Assembly: GCA_025210335.1 (NCBI GenBank) | Contig: JAOARY010000007.1 | Coordinates: 26,064 to 90,063 of the forward strand | Source: Peptostreptococcaceae bacterium | GTDB taxonomy: Bacteria; Bacillota; Clostridia; Peptostreptococcales; Peptostreptococcaceae | Direction of reading: 5' to 3' | DNA length: 64,000 nt | Shown here: positions 59,212 to 64,000 of the stretch, piece after piece | How positions within the stretch are numbered: position 1 is the first letter of the stretch | How the letters are laid out: each line of letters begins with the position of its first letter | The notes under the pieces: model-generated | What the model was told of the DNA's origin: nothing | The model's database searches: none | Seen by the model: only the letters and a program-made list of their open reading frames with translations | Made by a program: the position numbers and the translations under genes

Positions 59212-60039
59212 ATGTTTAAAATAAAAAAGAATATAAAATCTATAATACTAACCATAACAAGTCTATTTGTCTTTTTTTCCTTTGCCTTCAGTTCAAAACT
59301 AAAAATAGTTAATTACGAAATAAAAAATAACAAAATAAAATCTAATATAAAAATTGTACTATTAACTGATCTACATAGTTGTAAATATGGAGAAAAACAA
59401 AAAGAACTTATCAATGCTATAGATCAACAAAATCCAAATATCATTCTTATGGCAGGAGATATTGCAGATAATAAAATTCCTCATGAAAATACTAGATTAG
59501 TGTTAGAATCAATTGGTAAAAAATATCCTTGTTTTTATGTTACTGGAAATCATGAAATTTGGGCAAAAGATTTTTTGGATATCAAAACTATGTTTAGAGA
59601 TAACAATATAAATATATTAGAAGGAGATACAAAAATAGTTGAAATTAATGAACAAATAATAAATATAGCAGGAATTGATGATCCTTATATTGGTGAAGAT
59701 TTATTCTATGAACAACTAAATAATTGTGGTAATAATATAATTAAAGATGCTTTTAATATATTATTAACTCATAGACCAGAAAGAATTAATAACTATCTTA
59801 AATATGACTTTGACCTAATAACTGCTGGTCATGCACATGGAGGTCAATGGAGAATACCTTATTTATTAAATGGTTTACTTGCACCAAATCAAGGTTTTTT
59901 CCCTAAGTATGCAGGTGGACTTTATAAGTTTGACAAAACTGATTTTATTGTAAGTCGTGGTTTAGCCAGAGAATCAACAAGAATACCAAGAATATTTAAT
60001 AGACCTGAACTAATTGTTATAAATTTAAAAACTAATTAA
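59212..60039 (+). CDS. Membrane-anchored metallophosphoesterase (YkuE-like)
   Basis: A 275-residue calcineurin-type phosphoesterase behind an N-terminal membrane anchor (about 11-30). All metal motifs are present: LLTDLHSCKYG, MAGDIADN, VTGNHEIWA, LLTHRP and AGHAHGGQ. The layout resembles Bacillus YkuE, a cell-surface phosphoesterase. The substrate is unknown. ATG 59212 has AAGGAG. Confidence 0.9.
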   Translation: MFKIKKNIKSIILTITSLFVFFSFAFSSKLKIVNYEIKNNKIKSNIKIVLLTDLHSCKYGEKQKELINAIDQQNPNIILMAGDIADNKIPHENTRLVLESIGKKYPCFYVTGNHEIWAKDFLDIKTMFRDNNINILEGDTKIVEINEQIINIAGIDDPYIGEDLFYEQLNNCGNNIIKDAFNILLTHRPERINNYLKYDFDLITAGHAHGGQWRIPYLLNGLLAPNQGFFPKYAGGLYKFDKTDFIVSRGLARESTRIPRIFNRPELIVINLKTN

Positions 60040-60045
60040 AATAAA

Positions 60046-60073
60046 AAAAGGACTGTTGTACAACAGTCCTTTT
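60046..60073. terminator. Bidirectional terminator
   Basis: A perfect palindrome, AAAAGGACTGTTGT and its complement with no spacer (effective loop of about four bases), between the convergent phosphoesterase and histidine kinase genes. A and T runs on both sides suit both strands. Confidence 0.9.
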
Positions 60074-60096
60074 AATACATATTTATAGTTATTAGA

Positions 60097-62037
60097 TTAA
60101 GAATCTATTATTATATCTTTATTTGGCTTTAACAATTTATCATAAGAGCTTAGATCTTCTTTTATCGGTATTGTTATCTCAAACTCTGCACCATAATCAA
60201 TTAAACTGTTATTTTTAATATCTCCATCCAATATATTATTAACCAAATTATATACAATATTCATTCCAATCCCTAAATTTTTTGTAGCCATTTTTTGTTT
60301 TGAAAATGGTTCAAATATATTAACTCTAGTTTCATCATCCATCCCTAAACCATCGTCTCTATACATAATAACATATTCATTATCCCTTTTTTCTAAAGAG
60401 ATTTCTATATGAAGTATAGTATCCTCTACAAATCCATGTTGCATTGAATTTCTTATAAGTTCTTCTAAAATATACATCATGAGTCTAGGATAAGTATATA
60501 AATTATACCTAAAATCTGAAGCAATTTCAATATGATCAAAATAATCGATTTCTTTATATAGTTTCAATTTTATTTTACCAAGTGCTAATTCCAAATCCAT
60601 AAAAATAGGTTTTTCGTTAAATCTTTCTATTGATATATCTTTAAATCCATCCATTATCCTAGTTGCTTCTGTTACCTGATCATATATAAGAATACTAGTT
60701 TTTTCAAAATTATTTAAAAACTCTATAAATTTTTCTTTTGTCATCTTCTTTCTTTCCAATGCTATTATAGCTCTTAAAACCATTTCTTTTAAGAAACTTG
60801 CAGATGTTAGGATATTTCCAATTGGTGTATTTAATTTGTGAGATAGTTGTTTGGACAACATATTTATACTAGCCATTTTATTCATTTCCAATATTTTTTT
60901 ATTTGCATTTGCTAATTTTTGTGTTTTTTCATCTATTTCACTACCCATATGATCATTATGCTTTTTAATTTCTAATCCCATACTTTTTATAGCCTGTTGA
61001 ATTGTTCCTATTTCATCATTTCTACTTCTTTTAAATTTAACTATAAAATTATTTGATTTTAAATTCTTCAAAACATAAACAATTTCTTCTATAGGTCTGA
61101 TATATAAATCAGCAACTGGTATTGATATGAAAATTATCAACAATAAAAATCCAAATATTACAAATTGCAAGAAAGTTAATAATTCATTTAAATTTTTAAA
61201 TACCTGATTTTTTGGTATTTGAAAAAATACACCCCAGCCAATTTCTTCAATAAATCCATATGATGTTAATTTATCAGTGCCTTCAAACATGTAAATATCA
61301 GTACCACTAAACCCTCTTTTTGCATCTTCAACTGGCTTTAGATGAGATAAATCTGTCATTTCTTCTACTAACTTTCTTCTTGGATGAGCTATTATTATTC
61401 CTCTTCTATCAACTACATAACCATAACCACCTTCACCAATTTTAGTTTTTTCTGCTAAATTACTCAAAAAATCAAGATCTATACTAGCACCCAAAACACC
61501 TACAATTTTATTGGGGTTTTCTATATCAAAAATAGGCATTGCAAGTACACTTATTGGCGTTTTTGTACTTCTTGAAATTATTGAATTTGAATAATAAACT
61601 TGTCCTCCAAATGCTTTTTTAAAATACTCTCTATCTGACCTATCTCCTAAAGTATCCAAATATGATGTTTTATAAAATTGATTTCCTGTTGAATCTATTA
61701 CAAATATTTGAGAGATAAGCGAACTTTGCTCCACAGACATTCTAAGAAGTTCATCCATATTTTCAAACTTCATGCTTCTAACTTCATTTGAAAGTGATAA
61801 TACTTGTATTGACTTTTCTAATTCATTTAATTGCGTAACCACAGTATCTTGGAAAATCTCTCTTACCATAGTATTATTTTCATATACTCTATTTTCCATA
61901 TTTATTTTTAATTTATTTGATATTATATAAAAAAGAGAAAAAAACATTATTGAAAATAATATCAAATTTAAAATAATCATTTTAAATCTAATAGTTCTAT
62001 ATTTATTTAAATATTTGAATTTCAAAAAATTCTCCAT
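60097..62037 (-). CDS. dCache sensor histidine kinase, orphan
   Basis: A 646-residue membrane kinase: TM1 (about 17-39), dCache sensor (about 45-285, with YFKKAFGGQVYYSNSI and GEGGYGYVVDRRGIIIAHP), TM2 (about 290-315), HAMP (about 315-365) and a coiled segment. The H-box is QLSHKLNTPIGNILTSAS, followed by the HATPase (ELIRNSMQHG, YRDDGLGMDDET, LGIGMNIVYNLV). Lysine and asparagine follow the histidine instead of the usual Glu-Leu-x-x-P. dCache domains bind small organic ligands. No response regulator is nearby. Confidence 0.9.
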   Translation of the reverse strand: MENFLKFKYLNKYRTIRFKMIILNLILFSIMFFSLFYIISNKLKINMENRVYENNTMVREIFQDTVVTQLNELEKSIQVLSLSNEVRSMKFENMDELLRMSVEQSSLISQIFVIDSTGNQFYKTSYLDTLGDRSDREYFKKAFGGQVYYSNSIISRSTKTPISVLAMPIFDIENPNKIVGVLGASIDLDFLSNLAEKTKIGEGGYGYVVDRRGIIIAHPRRKLVEEMTDLSHLKPVEDAKRGFSGTDIYMFEGTDKLTSYGFIEEIGWGVFFQIPKNQVFKNLNELLTFLQFVIFGFLLLIIFISIPVADLYIRPIEEIVYVLKNLKSNNFIVKFKRSRNDEIGTIQQAIKSMGLEIKKHNDHMGSEIDEKTQKLANANKKILEMNKMASINMLSKQLSHKLNTPIGNILTSASFLKEMVLRAIIALERKKMTKEKFIEFLNNFEKTSILIYDQVTEATRIMDGFKDISIERFNEKPIFMDLELALGKIKLKLYKEIDYFDHIEIASDFRYNLYTYPRLMMYILEELIRNSMQHGFVEDTILHIEISLEKRDNEYVIMYRDDGLGMDDETRVNIFEPFSKQKMATKNLGIGMNIVYNLVNNILDGDIKNNSLIDYGAEFEITIPIKEDLSSYDKLLKPNKDIIIDS

Positions 62038-62085
62038 ATAATCAACCCCAAACAGAAATATATTTAATTTAAGTATTATAAATAA

Positions 62086-62140
62086 TACCCAAGAAGAGTT
62101 AAATTATCATATTTTAATTCTTCTTGGGTATATATTTTTT
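62086..62140. terminator. Hairpin between the adaptor operon and the kinase
   Basis: A 17-base stem with one mismatch (62086-62102 / 62114-62130). It ends the minus-strand adaptor/permease operon upstream of the kinase gene. The T-run is better on the plus strand, so direction is not certain. Confidence 0.7.
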
Positions 62141-62209
62141 AATTTATTTTTATTTTTTGATATTATTTTATGTCAATATATTTTCTTAATATTATTTATA
62201 AATATAATA

Positions 62210-63451
62210 TTATTTATAGTCTAATGTTTTACCTTCTTCCAATCCTTTTATATCTTTGCTCAAAATTATATATTGATCTTCATCTAATCCTTCTAAAACT
62301 TCATAATAAGAACTTGTTTCAATTCCTAATTTGATATTTTGAATTTTTGCCTTTGAATCTACAATTGTCCACACACTATCTTCTCCTTCATATTCAAAAA
62401 CAGCGATTTTAGGTATTTTTATCGAATTTTCTTTTTCATTTATTCTAAATTCACATCTAATTTCATATTCAGGCTTTAATATAGTGTTAAATTCCTCTTT
62501 GGGCTCTATTATTACCTTTACTTTTCTTTCTTCTAAACCCAATGAAGATATCGTTTTAGTCGCATTAGGTGCAATTTTTTTTACAATTCCGCTAAACTCA
62601 AAATCTTTATCTCGTCTTTCTTGAAATAATATAACTTCCATACCTTCTTTTATATACAAACTATCTTCCCAAAAAAGATAAGTTTCTATATTGTAATTCT
62701 CCTTCGAAAAAATCTCCATCAATTTTTGATTGATTAAATAATCTCCTACATCTAAATCAAAGCTAGATATAACTCCAGAAATAGGAGCTCTTATAATACT
62801 ATCTTTTAATTTTGATTCTAGATTAGAAATAAGTGCTTTTGAAGCATTTTTTCTCCCTTGATAATAATTTTTTGAAATATTTTTGGTCTTATCTTTTTTA
62901 AGATTATCAAGTACTATCTGATTATTATCTAAAATAATTTTTGAACTATTAAATTCATCCAATGATATTCTAAAATCCTCTTCACTTATAGCACCGTCCT
63001 CATATAATTTTTTATTAGATTCAAAATTTCTTAAAGCTTTATCAAATCTAAGTTTTGATGAATTAATTATATTTTCTTGATTCTTTATCGCTATATCAAG
63101 TTCTTTTTCATAATATATTTTTTCTTCTCCAATTATTGAAGTCAAATTTGCTCTTTGATTTTTTAAATCATATGATATTGAATCACTTTTAATTTTTAAT
63201 AATTTATCTCCCTTATTTACATAATCACCTTCGGCTACATATATTTCTTGTATTTTTTCTGCAAAAGGAGGATATATTGAAACTCTTTCTTTTGACTTTA
63301 CATAACCATCCTCTTCTATTTTTTCATAAAAATCTTCTTTTATAATTTTTAAACTATCTACTTTAAGAGGCGTATAATAATTTTTTATTGGTATTATAAG
63401 AAGTACCAAAATCAATATTAATATTCCTATTATTTGATATTTTTTCTTCAT
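62210..63451 (-). CDS. HlyD/MacA-type efflux adaptor protein
   Basis: A 413-residue membrane-fusion protein: N-terminal anchor (about 6-25), a lipoyl half (IQEIYVAEGDYVNKGDKLLKI), a coiled-coil hairpin (about 85-205) and a second lipoyl half (APISGVISSFDLDVGDYLINQ). It is shorter than the MacA-like protein at 29460 and not a recent copy of it. It follows the FtsX-type permease by 10 bases. ATG 63451. Confidence 0.88.
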   Translation of the reverse strand: MKKKYQIIGILILILVLLIIPIKNYYTPLKVDSLKIIKEDFYEKIEEDGYVKSKERVSIYPPFAEKIQEIYVAEGDYVNKGDKLLKIKSDSISYDLKNQRANLTSIIGEEKIYYEKELDIAIKNQENIINSSKLRFDKALRNFESNKKLYEDGAISEEDFRISLDEFNSSKIILDNNQIVLDNLKKDKTKNISKNYYQGRKNASKALISNLESKLKDSIIRAPISGVISSFDLDVGDYLINQKLMEIFSKENYNIETYLFWEDSLYIKEGMEVILFQERRDKDFEFSGIVKKIAPNATKTISSLGLEERKVKVIIEPKEEFNTILKPEYEIRCEFRINEKENSIKIPKIAVFEYEGEDSVWTIVDSKAKIQNIKLGIETSSYYEVLEGLDEDQYIILSKDIKGLEEGKTLDYK

Positions 63452-63461
63452 AATAATCCTC

Positions 63462-64000
63462 CTATTCCCTATCTTTTAAAACTTCTACTATATCAAATTT
63501 CTTAATTTTTAAATATGATACAAATTGAGCAAATCTAACTGAAATTATAATCATTATAAAACTAATTATAAATGCATAATAAGAAATATTTGTAGGCATA
63601 GTATATACATCATTACTAAGAGTATCACTAAGTCCTACTAGCATCATCTTTGCAACAAAAATTGATAAAAAAGATCCAATTACAGTAAGACACCACTGTT
63701 CAAATGATACTATTAAAGACACTTCCTTAGAAGACATACCAAGAACCATCATCGATGATAATTCTCTTTTTCTTTCAGAGATTTGTATTATTGCACTATT
63801 ATATACAACAGAAAATATAGTAACTATACCTATTGCACTCATCATAGCCATCATAAATGTATTACTTTGCATTAATTCTTCATTTTGAGCAATTATATCA
63901 TCTATAAATTTTATTGATACTACTTTTGGAGTATCAAAATAGTCGTTTCTAATTTCACTTAATACCTCTTTGTTTGCATCTATAAGCACAGTATTTATAA
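63462..64000 (-). CDS. FtsX-type ABC permease, C-terminal part (runs off window)
   Basis: The last 179 codons of a permease whose frame stays open to the window edge, so its true start lies outside. It shows three hydrophobic helices and the FtsX coupling motif ISERKRELSSMMVLGMSSKEVSLIV. With the adaptor it forms an export system. Two FtsX units in one chain are likely, because the fragment begins in an extracytoplasmic loop. A start at GTG 63989 would only be an internal codon. Confidence 0.85.
   Translation of the reverse strand, partial: INTVLIDANKEVLSEIRNDYFDTPKVVSIKFIDDIIAQNEELMQSNTFMMAMMSAIGIVTIFSVVYNSAIIQISERKRELSSMMVLGMSSKEVSLIVSFEQWCLTVIGSFLSIFVAKMMLVGLSDTLSNDVYTMPTNISYYAFIISFIMIIISVRFAQFVSYLKIKKFDIVEVLKDRE

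Overview
The window is chromosomal DNA of a very AT-rich, low-GC Bacillota. Frequent TTG and GTG starts, strong AGGAGG-type ribosome binding sites, an intact T-box, and clusters typical of Clostridia (murB-PHP-rapZ-yvcK-whiA-HPr; ftsE-ftsX-M23-S41) point to this group. A four-subunit NADH-linked [FeFe] hydrogenase and a formate/nitrite-type channel indicate an anaerobic fermenter in the wider Clostridia/Tissierellia. No rRNA, tRNA, CRISPR array, transposase or integrase was seen, so genus and species cannot be named.

Layout. 1-929 is the start of dnaE (minus). 1202-2323 is a DUF3524 glycosyltransferase (tRNA-queuosine mannosyltransferase family). 2458-5252 is a three-gene ECF importer with a near-consensus Fur box over its promoter. 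5468-10741 is the cell-envelope and carbon-control cluster (HPr, WhiA, NUDIX, YvcK, RapZ, PHP, MurB). 11011-17678 carries an FNT channel, an M3 oligopeptidase and the FtsEX/M23/S41 cell-wall cluster. 17987-18538 is 5-formyl-THF cyclo-ligase.

18656-27219 is the most unusual stretch. One minus-strand operon encodes an EagR/DcrB-like putative chaperone, two VgrG-like spike proteins (one extended into a 944-residue putative effector with a transmembrane hairpin), a DUF4280 PAAR-like tip, two small unrecognised proteins, a small membrane protein placed like an immunity gene, and two paralogous zinc-ribbon membrane proteins. No tube, sheath, baseplate or ATPase genes are present. It looks like an orphan spike/effector/immunity cassette for a contractile injection machine, in a Gram-positive.

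27530-31037 is a MacAB-like ABC export set. 31661-36501 is the branched-chain amino acid operon ilvN-C-D-B behind a T-box whose specifier reads as isoleucine; a segment of ilvB is duplicated just after the gene. 37220-41303 is polyamine synthesis: arginine to agmatine (SpeA), agmatine to putrescine (SpeB), then spermidine (SpeD, SpeE), with a long leader before speD. 42651-48524 has a PAS histidine kinase followed by the electron-bifurcating-type hydrogenase HndABCD. 48740-51024 is a DUF2975/XRE/DUF4173 group.

51149-64000 contains a SulP anion transporter, an SsuABC/TauABC-type importer, a chemotaxis receptor with serial HAMP-like modules, a hypothetical protein, a metallophosphoesterase, a dCache histidine kinase, and the end of a second adaptor plus FtsX-type permease system that runs off the window. 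Many genes are separated by clear hairpin terminators; three of these share a related sequence.
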